A stretch of 64,000 nt of DNA from Alentia gelatinosa (Eukaryota; Annelida; Polychaeta; Phyllodocida; Polynoidae): NCBI GenBank assembly GCA_950022655.1, contig OX465579.1, positions 141,183,118 through 141,247,117 of the forward strand, written 5' to 3'. Shown piece after piece: positions 20,501 to 35,500 of this stretch. The position numbers and the translations under genes were made by a program. Each line of letters begins with the position of its first letter. The stretch's first letter is position 1. The notes beneath the pieces were generated by a model. That model saw only the letters and a list, made by a program, of their open reading frames with translations. It was not told the DNA's origin and made no database searches.

Positions 20501-23500
20501 TGAACAACTGTCAATGACTAGATTGGCATGAACTTAAATCCGAGGTGACAACTTTCCTAAAAAGAGTAAGTAAGCGCAGGTAGTCTGGCTCTAGCCAGAG
20601 ACGTTTGCAAATCTATATTTCATTTTAAAAAAACCTATATAAAAAGGAACAAAAAAGAGAGAGCTTGTTATTGACCACAAATGTTGAACGAAGCCTTCTA
20701 ACGTAGGGCGGAAAGATTTATATTGAGAATATATCTATGCGATTTCTTCAATGTAAGAGATGTATCGAGATGAATGAACACTTTTTTTATAATCTTATTA
20801 AAAAAAAAGAGGAATAAACATCAACTCAGTGGTATCTATTAACTATTAGTAGGTATTGTTTCACGAAGTTTCACGTGTTTATTTTTTTGGGGGACGGGTG
20901 TGATTATGGAAGGGTAATTTCAAGTTGTGAACGTTTATACTATGAATAATTAGAAAATTAAAAACATACGAAATTGAATGTAAAAAAGAGGGGGGGGAAG
21001 AGAGGAAAGCCAGGCGCTTTTAATATTTGCAAGCAAATATACACGTGGGCTACCTTGTAGGAAATTAATCTATCAGAAACTGGTTGAGTGACAGCAGGTC
21101 AACCTAGAATCATCTCAAAGGTAAAAAAAACAAAAACTTGGAACTTGAAACGGGTAGGGAGTAGGGAGAGAGGGAAGCAAGTACCAGAAAGGGCCGGGAC
21201 ATGGAGGGAAGCAGGGACGAAGGATGTCGGGAGGGCATAGGACTGCAGGGCCTAAGGGGAAATCATCCACACATCCACAGAGGACATTGCTTTAGTCTTG
21301 TTATTTTCCATTATGTTGCTATTAACGTATATATCCTTAAATATGTGGTTAGGTCTTCCCTCTTCAAGCTAGTCAGACCACCAGCTACCATAGCGACATT
21401 AACAACAGAACTGTACGCCTGTTGGTGACAGTTGTCGTCAGTGTAACATCACCCTTCAGGAGGGTTTTCTCCGGCATGTTATGATGTTAAAGGGCATCGC
21501 ACACTTTGCTACTTTTTCCGTTTTTAGAAGATAATTCGACGCAAACCTCCCCTTGCGATATTTTCCCGGTACAATATCTCAAGGGGTGCATGGCTTTTCT
21601 TGATGTATTGTATCACCCCCTTCACCCCCTTTTCACGTTATCAAAAAAAAATCTAAAGACAATTTTGCTGATGCACGCAGTGATGAGAAACCAGTGGGGT
21701 TGTTTTTAATGTTTTTTTCGTTCTACACCAGGTGATCCATCGTTGAGATCTCTTTCTTAGTACAAAGGGGGAAAATCCCAAGGGAAAATGTCAAGATGTG
21801 CACAAATATGCCTAGAGATATTCCACTAGACTCCTGCTGGGGTGACCGACTCCTGTGCAGTTTTTGTCGCCGACTTGAACCACCCCCTACTGAGTTGGCA
21901 GCACCCCCTTGCGATTTTAGTTGGAACAAAATCTCATGCACATCTCAAGCAAATAAGTCGCAAAGTGTGCTGTGCCCTTAGGGGGTGGGGGGTGGCAGGG
22001 GATCCCTATGTTTTTGGACTCCTAGGCAGTTTCACAAGGTGTTCATTAGGCTCGAATTGGAGTGTTAAACAACTGGTTACTGTTGTTAGGAGCTATACAT
22101 AACAATAGGTGGTACTGTCAGAAGGTTTAACAGACAAATAAAATTGACTTGGATGATTCTGTGTTGGAGCAAGGTCCGTCAACTTTATCAAAGTGTATTT
22201 GACTGGGCGTTTTGTCAAATTCACTGTAAAACTTTGGTTGTTTTAAGTGTGGTGAGGGTAGAAAACTAGTGGATTTAAATGATGGTCTATTAACATAAAT
22301 GGTTTTCGTGACTACTTAGATGGTAATCGGGGTCCTTCGCCAACTTGAAATGGCATCATAATTTTTTTTTAATTGATATCTAAAATAAAACATGCATGCC
22401 TAAAGGTAGATAGTGTAAATTAAGTAGGGTACGCTCGCTAACATTGGGTGGCCTTAGAATTAAACAATAACTGTGACAGTGTCAATTCAACATTTTAAGT
22501 CGGTCCCTGTTTTAAGAATCCATATAGATGGAAGGGTGATTTTGCCATAAATAGCAAAGTACTATGAAAACAGAGCCACAATTTCGCAGCCTGATTTACT
22601 TATCTTAAAATATATTTTTTTAAATATCCGAATCTGTTTATTATATAGATATGTGATATACACTATTGAAACTTGGGAAAGTGTACTTCTTGAGGATTAC
22701 TGATGGCACCACGGACCAATGGCACCTGGACTGATGGAACCTCTTCGGACCGATGGCAACATTTTCCCTAGACCGATGGCACCACTACCTAGACTCACAA
22801 AATCACTACTCATTATGATATTCTTGCTTCAACATTATGGCATTTTGGTAACTCGAGATGGGAGAGGGCATGGAGTGCTAATTTAAAAAACCAATTTATA
22901 GCAGTGGTGCTAACATTTTTCTTTCTATATTTTCCCGGCTGTTCCTCGGCCCGAGCTCCGGCCCACTAGGCGCTGACAGGGGACCCGCCTGGCGACCCGC
23001 CCAGCCCCACCTGCACTTTAACTTTAAATTTAAATGAATTACCCCAAGGTTACAGGATGAACAATGGATTAAGATGATGGACAATGGATTCTTTATAGAT
23101 ATTTGTTTAATCCGGATAGCACTCAGCCTGTATATGATGACTGGTCTTAACGTGTTTCCAGCAATATTAAATACAGTCATATAATAGATCACGAGTCAAA
23201 TAAATAACATTATTTCCTGATACATTAATATAATAATGTAAAGACATATGGGTACATATCTTCCATTTAAACACATAAATCAAGAGTTGCCCATAAGTCC
23301 AGGTAAGAAATGAGGAGGTGCCATCAGTCTAGGCATGGGTGCCATCAGTCCAGGTAACACTGAAAAGAGGTGCCATCAGTCCAGGTGCCATCGGTCCGTG
23401 GTGCCTTCGGTCCAGTTACCTTCTTGAGCTAGCGCAGTATCTACAGTCAGACCACTCGCTACCATAGCCCCCAAAAAAGTAGATATACAATATTTGTACT

Positions 23501-26500
23501 TATATTGCAGAGTGCAGCCTTTTCAGACAATGAAGAGTCAGGTAATTGCTGGATTCGCATTCGTCTAACCTCTTAAATGCTAGGCAGCAAAACTCTGCTA
23601 CTTACTTGTCGTTGAGGATATGGTGTTTTACGAATGTGGCGTTTGGACCAGCCTTGGCTAGGTCGCTCTGTACTGGTTTGTACCGAAGGGTGTAGGAGCT
23701 GATACCGGGGGTGTACTTGGGGCGCTGCCACTCGACGCGTACGGCCGTCTGGTTGATGGCAAACGCGTCCAGTTCCTGAGGCGGCGGGGGTGACGACGGT
23801 TGCACGCCGGCTTCTGTTATTAATGAGCGATACCTCGGTTAAAACCCTCTCACATCAGTGTGCTCTCTTACAGCAAGAACACTTGTACATGCACATGTTA
23901 CGTTTCCATGCAGAGTTTCTCTATTATAACGATTTTTGAACTTTTAATGCACGTTTATGATATCACATTTTAAGTTTGAAGTCTGGTTGTACTTACGGCA
24001 TTTATACAAACACTATATATACAAGTACTGTACATGTATATCACAAATTTATCTGAAGCATATGGTGTGAAAAAATCTACAGTATATATGACAAGGACAG
24101 GGTTTGTAGACACATTAAATGATGTGTTTTACAATGCCTTTACCTCCGATTTTTAATGTCTTCACGTTACGAACGGTCGGTTCCCCTTCCTGCTTATCCT
24201 GGCCTATGTTGCCGAGGCAACGAAGACTGATCTTATAGAGACTATCCGGTTCTGAAATGACAACACGTTAGCTTTAATGAGGTTCTACATCGATAAAACC
24301 GTACTTATTTAACAGCGAATTCTTCTTATATATCGACAAGTACAGTATTTTGTATTCAAGTATACAGTAAGTTCTTTGTATATTGCATTGAAAGGCGCAT
24401 TATTCTTTAACCTGCATACGTAAATATGCGCTTATATATAGGCTAGCATTAAGGCCAGACACTAATTAATTGTTATCGTATACATGCAGCTGCCTACCTT
24501 TTTACTACTATGGCATGCCCTTAACGCGCGGGCAGCGAGATTCTTTGTCGTACCTGGGAAATGGGTTATTGGATTAGCCGTCTTACACTAATACGTCTCG
24601 TGAATAAATAGGCTATGGAGGCGCGCGTGTGAACTCTATGGACGGGGTTAATTCCCGATGGTGTTTAACATGCTAATATAGGAAGCCCGTTGACTGTTGC
24701 CAATGAGTTGAATGATACCTCCTATACATAGGGGTCTACTTAGTCTATCCCGGCTACACGCCCACACCATTCTACAAGTGCTAACCGCCATCCAGCCCCG
24801 CCCCGCCCATGACCAATCCATTCATGTAATTGTATCACCCACCCACGCCTCATCCGACTCGGGGCTAGCAATCTTAGGCCCTCCCATCATGAAACCCGCC
24901 CACGTTGTTTTCATGCATAGTCAGAAAGCATACACCAAGAAGAACAAGCCCTTCTCATGTGTTTGCTCTGGAGCCAAAGTCCTGCTTTATTCATCGATGT
25001 AAGCAAGTTATACTCCCAGTGACTAAGTATGAGCCTTGGATATCGTGCCTGGATTCCATTAAAGAATGCGCAATTGGCATGAAGCCTGAGGGTTAAAACC
25101 CTTCGATCTATTTTTGTATTTTCAGTGTCCATGTACGTCAAATGTGACAATCATCTCCGAAATACATGCCCATGTTCAGGGAGGAAGAGTCACAGGGTAA
25201 TTATGTCCTTAGGGGGAACGACTCAACCTGTGTGCATGTGCATCCGAAAGTTACAGTCGTAATGAGATACCTATGTCAATTGATTTCGAGATATTACATG
25301 ACCATTGATTTTTTTTCAGTAACTAGGCTGGCGAAGTGCATGCTTAACGTTGCATCGATATTTCCTTTATACGGTTATTTATAGTGAAAATCCCAATGTT
25401 TTGACGATTACATTGTAGTAAAGCAAAGCCCTTTTTCACATGGTGTCTCTGCAGATTTCTATAAATGGATAGTGCGTCATGGCAGCACCTTACACGGTGA
25501 CACACTTAATATATATGTAATCTACCGAGGGTGTTGATGCTAAAGTATCCACTGGGGCCGTCTTCGTGTGTAAGCCTGCTATGCATTTCTTTAAGAGGCT
25601 TATACCGTTGTGTAGTGATTACCACTCAAACTCATTTACTCTGCTTAACTCGCTGCCCAACTACCACCTAGGCATTGAGCATCAGTCTTCCTTTATTTTG
25701 TGATAAATTAATTACTATAATCATATCCATTACGAGCGTTAAGTAAAGGGGTGAGGTTGATTTTGAGGAAGCTCTCTGCTCCTAGTGATAAACTGTTCTT
25801 TATGTTTCTCTGCTGTTATATGCTACTGAGTAATGCGTTAACACTTCGTATTCGTGACTTCTGTCGCGTAAAAAATGAGTCATTTTTGGATTTTCGTAAC
25901 AGGTGTTTTCTCACTTGAGCAGCTCTCAACGCAGCTGTTACTCTCCAAGCAGGTACTCATTCGTCACCTCTCCAATTTTGCAAGAGAATACATGATTACA
26001 TAATCTATTTGTTTGATTTTACATCTAGTAAACCATCTGGTCAACCATGACTTGATCAAGGTTCAGCTTATTCTCACTGCTTTTTCACCACGTTCAGCTG
26101 AATGTTACTGACATCTACGAGACAATTCACCCGTGGTTAACAAAGGGTTAGTTGTGGTAGCGAGCTCGACGGAGAAGCACCGTTCACACACCCCAAAAAA
26201 CATGTACAAGCCGGTTATATATTTGAACGGTACCTGCCTAACAGTCAATAGCTATGTTTAAACAAACAGTCAGGATATATATTCGACTTTAATTTCGACG
26301 ACTGATTACCCCATGAAAAAAAGAAGTTTTATGTGACAGAGGAGCAACAGCAGCGGAGCCCAGGAAAACGGTGTTTCTACTTGTGGAGTAGGCAGAAGGG
26401 TCAGGTCCAACACTAGTTAGTTCATTGCTCACCAACTCACTGACAGGCGTGAGCAGTTCTTGCTGAGGTGTTATTACGCCAGCTGCAGTAAGCGCTCTCA

Positions 26501-29500
26501 CTAACATGGCTCTGGTCAGCCGGGGCTGCCCTCCCGTTGACCTCCTCCTTACCTTGTTAGGTAATGCTGACCTTCACCTAGGAAAAGGACAACAGGCACG
26601 TTTCACGTGCGTATATGCTGTTGCCACCCAAACCAGTTAGATAACAAAATCAACATGGAAACAAACACGTGAGACGGTTATCCCGCCCAATCTTCTTAAT
26701 ACCTATCATTCATATTTCTCACGACGACTTTAGTAAATAAGCACATTTTAGGTCATTTTCATAACTCTCCTCAACGGAAAAGTATGCTTCTGCGTAGCTC
26801 GGCCAAGTGTATCGCCAGTGCGCGCCAAACTTTTGACCCGAGCCATGTATTGATGTCATAGCAAATGGCGGACTGGCGTTCGATGGCATTACGTCAGAAG
26901 CTGCTACAAGTCCACAGAGGGCGGCCGGTCGGCCAGAGGCCATGAGGAGCCCGGCGAGCTGGGCCAGCGCCGCCGCCTCCTTCTTGGGGAGTCCATTCAA
27001 CGCAACTAATATAATAACGCAATAACACAGCAGTTACGCCTCGACTGTGGGCATAATGGCACCATCCACCACAAGGCCCATCATCCCCCCACCCATGCCA
27101 CTGACCCTCAACGTCCCCGTATACGCACGGACGCCTTTGCAGGATGGTTGAGTCGAGTAGCGGGAGGGTATCAGTGGTGAATGTGTGCAGTAATAACGGT
27201 ACGGACTGCGATCACCACTCACTGCCTCCTGGGCGGAGTTAGTCACCATTACATTTGTGGTTGCATCACTAGGATTAGGGCTTATGCCAGAAATAAGTTA
27301 GGCTTATTTAACGCACTTGACAGGGCTTTACTTCGTAAGCCCCCCTGTGCCATTGTGTTGAGTCATCACAGTCTGAATGTTAAGGTCCCCCCGCCCCTCA
27401 AGTCAAAACAAACATCTGCAAATAATGAGCACTTTCAATGCTGATTCTTGTGGGTTTCCTTGTCATGTTGTATTTATGGCTGAGAGAAAACTCTTTACTA
27501 GTTACATTTGGACCTGTCTTGTAAAGCAAACTACATATATGTATTTATTCAAGGTGCACTTCTAAGATTCAGTGCCTGGCTAACAAGTTTCGCTGGTGAA
27601 TTAATCTTTTGTCCTGCCCAAAACATATGCTTCGTGAGGAACAAATAGACCCTGAACTTAAGTGGGGGCAATGTAAACGCTGGAGGACTGTCTATTTAGT
27701 ACATCTGTAAATTCAATTAGGCCTTTAACAATCTGCCTTCAAATGTTATGCGTCTTCCCAACGCACTTAATAAATGTGCAAAACAGGAGATTTGTCTTGC
27801 GTCGAAATTGCCAATACATGTTCTGTCTTTCAGTTGGAGGTAGATACGTGTCGTGATGTCGCAGTGGCATAGATCCCTTGGGATTTTCTGCCTATTGTAT
27901 GGTATCGACAAAACACACACTGCTACAGGTATAGATGTGAAGGTAGAGGGTGAAATTGGCAACGGGGCAGCGAAACAACTTCACCGGGAAGGATCATTGG
28001 TCGAATTATTACTGTTATATCAGAGTTTCAGCCGATGAATTTGGTCTCAAAAACCCTGACGGTGAAAGACAGATCAAACTACGAGTTTCGGTTCACTGAA
28101 TGACGAAATCATGAAACTGGAGGTCCACATATATACACGTAGATGTGATTTGATTTATCCCACATAAATGTGGAATATATCCACACCCAATATTGCTCTC
28201 AATATCAAAATGTAGATCAGGAAAGGTATTTGAGTGTCATCTGCCAAACTAATTGGACAAGCAGAAAGGGTGTATCAGGCCAGAATGCTTAATCTTGTAA
28301 CTAATGCGCTGTCTACATTTTTAGCAGATCACTATATATATGTTTCTGTTAATCCCCTTTTCCAACATGGAAGTCTAATTGAGATTATTCAAACCTCAAA
28401 TAAATGAAGAAATAGGTCGTTTTTCGTCGCCAACGCCTTCAGTTGAAATGTCTCACATACATCTTACGCATCAGATTCAGAAAAAACTCAAAATACTAGA
28501 TTTGTGTCTCTCCCAAGCATCCTGCTGAGACAGTAATTTCTCTAGGAACATAATCTAAGGTTTACTCTCACCGGGTGATAAACAATTAGCTATGCATACT
28601 ATGAATAGCTATTTTTTTGTATGGATTGGATACTCTGATTGATAGAATTCTAGGATTAAAGACCCGCATCTCCATGAATCACGACTATTTTGGGAACAGG
28701 GAGCAGTGGGGAGTGAAGGCTGCCAGTTGTAACCGCAGGTTTGACCATGTGTCACGACTTCAAGAATATCTATGAGCAATGAGGACGAATGAGGTGCCTC
28801 GGGTAATGTGTTGGTGACAATTTAGTATCTCTGTTGGGAATAGATAATAAAACCGTTCTACCATCCTAATCCAACCATCAACTCATAATATACAGAGGTA
28901 GAAATCTCACCCCTACACATTTACTGAGGTGAGAGTTCTTTTAATTCCCACACCACATAGACATGGTATGAGAAGGATTGGTCTTTGATATAGCAGTAAA
29001 TCTACCACTGCTGGGGGTGGGACTCGAACACACAAAGTCCTACAACCTTGGGGTTACACGTCCGGTGCTCTAACCACTGAGCTAACTCCCCACCCCAATA
29101 CATATCATATGTTAAAACCCGTTCTGCATTAAGATGGTTTGTCATATATACATCTGCTTTATCGTTTAAAGTGTTTGGTTAGACTCGCAGACATTAAGCA
29201 AAGATTGGACGGGTCCATACTGAATTCTGTTCCCTCCTCTCGATATTCTATGGACTAAGTGTAGGCCGTTCTTTTATCGTCAGTATTCTAGATTAAGTTT
29301 CTTTTATATCGGTAAGGTTCGCCACAAGACATGTCCATGTAGACTGTCGAGAGATACATGTTGACATTTGCTGAACCAACGAGTATAGAGAAAGGTCTGA
29401 ACATAAGCCAACAGTCATACTGTACGAATATATGTACAGTCTAATTGGACACGGGACTCGAGTGATGTATATGACGAGCTCATTAAATGAAGATCACCTA

Positions 29501-32500
29501 GAATATACCAGGCGTTTCCTGTTATTACGTACTTTATGTGGGAACACCAATCGGTGGTGCCATGATGCTGGCCTTGTGCGTGAGTGAATTGGGGGTTGAG
29601 GCGTGGGATCCAACATGACTCAGTGATGTGGGGTGTAGGAACCAGTAGGGCTGCGGTTATATGGGCAATAGTGACAAGTCATTTGAGGAGACTAGTCATC
29701 CACTCTATATAATTATCAATCACTGATTACACTCACACCCACACATCCCCATGTGCCCTATATACAACAGTATTCATCCCACTCTTCTCCGTTCCAGTCG
29801 CCCCAACCCATTGTTCTGCCTCGCATATGAGTGTTGCAACAGATTTTAATGCAACGGTCATCGATGAATATATAATCATGTAAAGGATTCAAGTGATAGA
29901 ATATTCATCCAAACATTCATGGTAGGTTATAGTTTGAGACCTGACCCGCCACTGCTTTAGAACCATGCATTTAATTTGACAGGAACTACACATGTATGTG
30001 CCCAATACATCAGGTGGTATACGGTCGTTTCTCCTGGTGTTTAATTGAGGGAATTCCTTGTGCGTTTCTCGTAAATTTTCAGTTGTGCTTCGCACTCTGA
30101 ACCATAGTTTTGACTCTCTCCCTACTACGTCATTGTTCGATGACTGAAAGAAGAACGACGAAGTAATACTTGTTTTATCCATCTGATTGCTAGATTCTTC
30201 GCTCCTTTCTCATAACATATCTGCCGACCATAAAACATACAGATCACAGTGAATCCAACCTAGAATGACTATAATAACGTTTTGTTGGAATAGGAGAATC
30301 ATACAATCATACCATCATAAATGTCAATATGGCCATCCTGAATACTGATCTCCCATCGGTGTTTTTTTAAGGTACCTCTCTAACTAGCGTCCGGGGTCTC
30401 TTCATGCTATTCCCCGATTTCCATAATTATGAGCTCCCTGCCCCCAGTCCAATTGACATTTCACCCGTCGTTCTACGCATACAGCATTGACACCACTGAC
30501 CACATGTTCTGTGGTTAAGACGTAATTTCTCATTGATGACAACACGTCCAGATGGACGAGCTGACAGGTTGTATGTATCGAGCTGTCCAAGCCTTATCCT
30601 TCAACACTGATCAGCCAAATGAACCCTGTCGCCTACTTATCACCTCAACGTTAACCTTTAGGCTCACTCCGCACCTTTTTTTAAATATGAATAGCGTGTA
30701 TTTACTGTACTGCTAATTGACGTAGCCTGTGAAAATGTCAAACTATGGTTATTTCAACAGTGAAATAAATCATTTTATAAATATTGATTATTGAACTGAT
30801 GACAAACACACCAATATGATGACGCCATGAAGTATGACATGGTTTGACATATTACATGATTACAAAAATATATATATATATATATTGGTTCGTATCCAGG
30901 AAGTTTCATGCCCTCTGACATCCCAATATAATTAAAGTGGCGTAAAAAAAAAAAAAAAGAAGAGTATCTATAGCTCCGTCCAATGGATTAAGAGCGTGAA
31001 TTAGGGACATATTCTGGAATCTTGGATTGAATATCATTTGTCCTGTCCTAGAACGACTAGCCATACACTACCATACCTTGAACCAGTTTCTATTCAATAC
31101 CCTTCTCTCCCCGACTTTTGAGTACCAACTGTAAGGCATCCCTCCTATTTAAGTCAATATTTCACTTTTATAACTTTTTGGGAAAGCTATTTGAGAAGGT
31201 TCATCCGAATCTTGAGGAAGATTTCATGAACATCACCTCATTGCTATCATCCTCCCTGAAACCAATAACTAACACATATCTATACACCATCCTGAGAGAA
31301 GAACATCATAACTGTGGCTGGTGGTTTTCAACATTTCAAATCGTCGTAATAGGAAAAATGGGAACTCAGAAGTAACTGTAAGTATAGCACCGACTGACCT
31401 AGTCCAGTGATGGTGTCCTGCAGCTGTTCGGGGGTGAAGAGAAGACGTTTCAGGCGCACATTGCGAGCGGTGAGCACGTCGAGTCGGTAGCCGGCAGTCC
31501 CGCCGTGGTCGGGGGACGTTGGTCGCCAAATCACCTGAACCGCCGTCTGATTCAAGGCGTACACCTGCATGTCTGGTGGCTCCAATGCTGAAAACACACG
31601 CAACATTTCTCGTTGTAACAGCCTGAATATCTTTCTTTTCGCTAGATTTTATTTTTAAAATGTTGAGGTCTCATGGCAATACAACTACAATTTCTTAGGG
31701 TAAGGGAGGTTCTCCTTTCAGCTTCAGTCTAATCTAAAAGAAAAAAAAACAGAAAAAAACCACTGAGCAGACCCTGCCAATCCTGCTTAGTTAATGTTCT
31801 AGGTCAGACAGGACCCTCACTCAGGGCTCCCTCATATACTTAGGATGCAAAGATTAGAGTAGAGCGACTCACAAGTGGTCTTGGCATCCCTTACCCAATA
31901 GACTTACAAACAAGAGACCATCACCCAGTCAACAAGGGGAGTATTCCGCGCTGCTTTATATGACATTGCACAACCTTTATCGGGCTAGTAGTCTGCTAAG
32001 GTAAAATAGATACATGTCCATGCCTAGATAGGCGGTGCCACCCCATGAGGTTAGCTCGAAACACGGACTTTTCACAGCAAATTTCGTCATCATCCAGCTC
32101 TTCTAGCACCAAGATCGACCTCAGATTTATACTCTCATCAGATAGGAAATATCTGAATCTAATTGGTGGTTTTCCCTGATGGCAAATGCCACTCGAAAAA
32201 GCCTTTACCTTCATTTGCTTTTATGGAAGTTTTAAGAACCACATTCATAATATCCCTATGGTTGTTCTGAAATGTATTGCATACAATCAGAATACATATA
32301 CACATCACATACCGTCATGTTGAGAGTTGGTGAAGGCGGTCCTCCACGGCCACTCGTCGTCAGTGAGCTGCGGGAAACCTTTGGCTGTCTTGGCCATCAC
32401 CCGCACATTGTAGGCCTTGTTCGGCTCCAGGCCTACGCAAAAAGAAAAAAAACAGTTCAATTACAAACATGTTTCAGTCAGCCCCAACACGAAACTTAGT

Positions 32501-35500
32501 ATCACAGCCGAGATGTAAGTCACTGTACCAGCATCAATACCATTGTTCACCAACTTTGTCTATGCTCAAGAAACAAAAATCCATGCATTCATGGAGTGTA
32601 TTTTCATGTTATTAAGGGTAACATCTATACCTCACAAGTGAAATTATGAATTATGCTTGTGTACATGAATAAGTATATGAGCATCAAATAAATTTGGTGC
32701 AATAAATAATAAAAGGTGTTAAGTCTATACACAAAGTTGATATCAGCCGTACACTCATAACATTTACATGTGTCTTACAGGGGAAGTTCATACTCGAATT
32801 AGGTCTCCTACAAAGGGGGTGCACTTAGGCGGGTCTCACCTGAGAGTGTGTACTCATGTACGTCGCCCTGCACAGTCTCCACCCTGATGGATCCCTTGGC
32901 CTGCTGTTCTCTGTAGTAGATGTCATACTCGGTGATCACTCCGCGCGCCTTCTGAATTGGCAGCTTCTCCCAGGTCACCTTGAGGGAGGACGCCCCGATA
33001 GGACACAGTGTCACCGCGGGACCCGCAGTCGGCACTGCAACACACAAAATACCCGGTCCAGTGTAAGTGGCCTTGACCAATATCCTCCTCAGCAACGGTA
33101 GCAGGTTTTAATTTTTCTTCACAGACAGTAATGTCAAAGAATTAAAAGGTAACTGTACATGTATACAAGCTTTGTAACTGTAATATCATCAGCCAATAAA
33201 TAATTTAAGTGGTCAAAGGCCGCTTCGAGAAGTAGCATTTCAACATCTTTTATCATTCTTTTCAATAGAGCCCAGGGATTTGACAAATACGACTAGCTTT
33301 GTCTATAAACTAGACTAGAGGCGTGGCAGTTTATCAGATATCTGATGCAAAAAGTTACATAGGAAACAATCTGCCTTACGCATATATACTGGTGCTAAAG
33401 GATCATTACATTCTAACTAGCTTTCTCCCTTTTTTCTCCTTTTTCTTTAATTAATGACAGTATCTCTTGACAAAACCCCAAGCGATTGACCTCGCCCTAT
33501 GATTTATAGGGCGATATCCCCTATCACATACTAGAAAGGGCACAACCCCTACCCTGTGCTGATGTTGGGTTGTACAAGTCTCCACCTCTCCTTTTCATCA
33601 ACTTAATGAATTGGGAGGAGCAGAAGAAAAATTTCTGTTACCCAAAATAGTGACAATGTCACATGTCTTGATAATAGCCATATTAAATATACCTGATGGG
33701 TCTGAACTGGATAAAACCTTGCCCCCCCCCCCCCCCCCCCCCAAAAAAACCAGCTTTATTGTTAGGTCAAATACAAGAAATAACTTGATGTTTAGACTCC
33801 CACACCCATAGATGTGCTTGGAGAGAGGGGACTGGATCTACATGGTTCACAGGATTCAAAACAGACAGGAAACTGTCACTTTCAAGGTAGTATCGGTTTG
33901 CCATAGAGGTGTTATTGCCACGTCAAAAAAAATTTCAGTAGCTTTCTCAGTAGTATTAAAGCGTGTGGCACATACTCGGTTCGGAGGCCACTTTGGTAAA
34001 ATTTGAGTTTCTGATTATTTTTCTCCATACAGAACTAATCACTGTTAACCACTCATGGATGCACCTCGAGGCACAGCTAGCGGTCAATGAGATCCTAGAT
34101 CATCTAGAATCTAAGGGATCAGGCGTACTGTTAAGCCATAATTAAGGGCCATAAGTTGAATATTTTATTAAGACTGTTATATTATCAACAATATCATCAT
34201 TTTCATTTCTACCGGTTCGCGATGTCTGGTGATAATCGCGTTTAACTAATATTTTCTCAGGGTTTCTCATCAAAATTTTGACGGAAATTTAAAGATCCAA
34301 ACACCAACAGGATTGAACAAGTCTCAATCGTACAAGATATAATAAATGTAGAAGAACAGGTTAGAGCGCGTCATAATTGTCATGCCCAGTCTGGGTACGT
34401 CATTACTTATCTCCTACTGGCGGCGTATTTTAGAACCTCCAATATTTAAGTCAGTGGATTATTTTATAACATCCCCTTATTTGATAGGCTTACCATCTTC
34501 CCCAATGAGTTGGTAGATTAAGTCTGAGCGACTACTAGCCGACTGACTGTTGTAGGCAAGGACATAGATGGAGATATTGGAATAGGGCTGTAGTTGTTTC
34601 AGTTCGATCGAGGTTTTTTCCAACGTCACTGCTTGCAGTTCTAATTGATCTGAAATAAAGATGGTGCTTTCGTTCAGCCAAAATACCTCAATCAATACAA
34701 TCGTTTTTCAAGTTGCCGTTTCATATGTATCAATTAATCACTATCATTACACAATATTAATCAATTACGAGTGAAACTGCCTTTTTTGTATCAGGTAAAT
34801 AAACAGAGAAGTAATTTATTGTAATGAGGTTAAGCGGCCCAAAACCACCGTGTAATCCTACAATGAATAGGGGATCAACGGATCACAAAGACACTGATGC
34901 TATTATATAGTTATTACATAATACAATAAGTGATCAATAAAAAAAACGGCACAATAAACATTGGTCTACACAGCGCTAAAGATAACAACATCTAGGCCAA
35001 ACGAATTATATAGTGTCCCATTGAAATATGAGAGAAATGTCGATTTCTTGCTCTCGTACAACATTATCTCTCCGATATCAGAGTTCAAGAGAACAGAATA
35101 CAAACCAGCAACGTTGCAGTAGTGTACTGAATAGCCGTGGACCTTAATCCCGTTCTTTGGGGGTACGGGATCCCACTCCACAGAAAGGGTGGTAGGCCCT
35201 TTTACGACGGCCCTTACATTCTGAGGTTTGTCTGGTGTCAATACTGAAAGGCAATCACAATCTTCATTAGCTTACGCGACATGGTGAAATGAAGGCATCG
35301 GCCTGTACTGACACTTCCATGGTGAGACCAGCGATTAGACCCCTCACCTGACTTTCATCTATTGAATGAGGAATTGAGGAGCACTAATGCATCGTTCTTA
35401 CACAGGCATACACCATGAAGTCATGAAATGTGTTTGGAATCAGCTGGGCATATATGGATTAAACTTCCGACACGCTTCAGTTACACTAGCGCTCAGCCGC

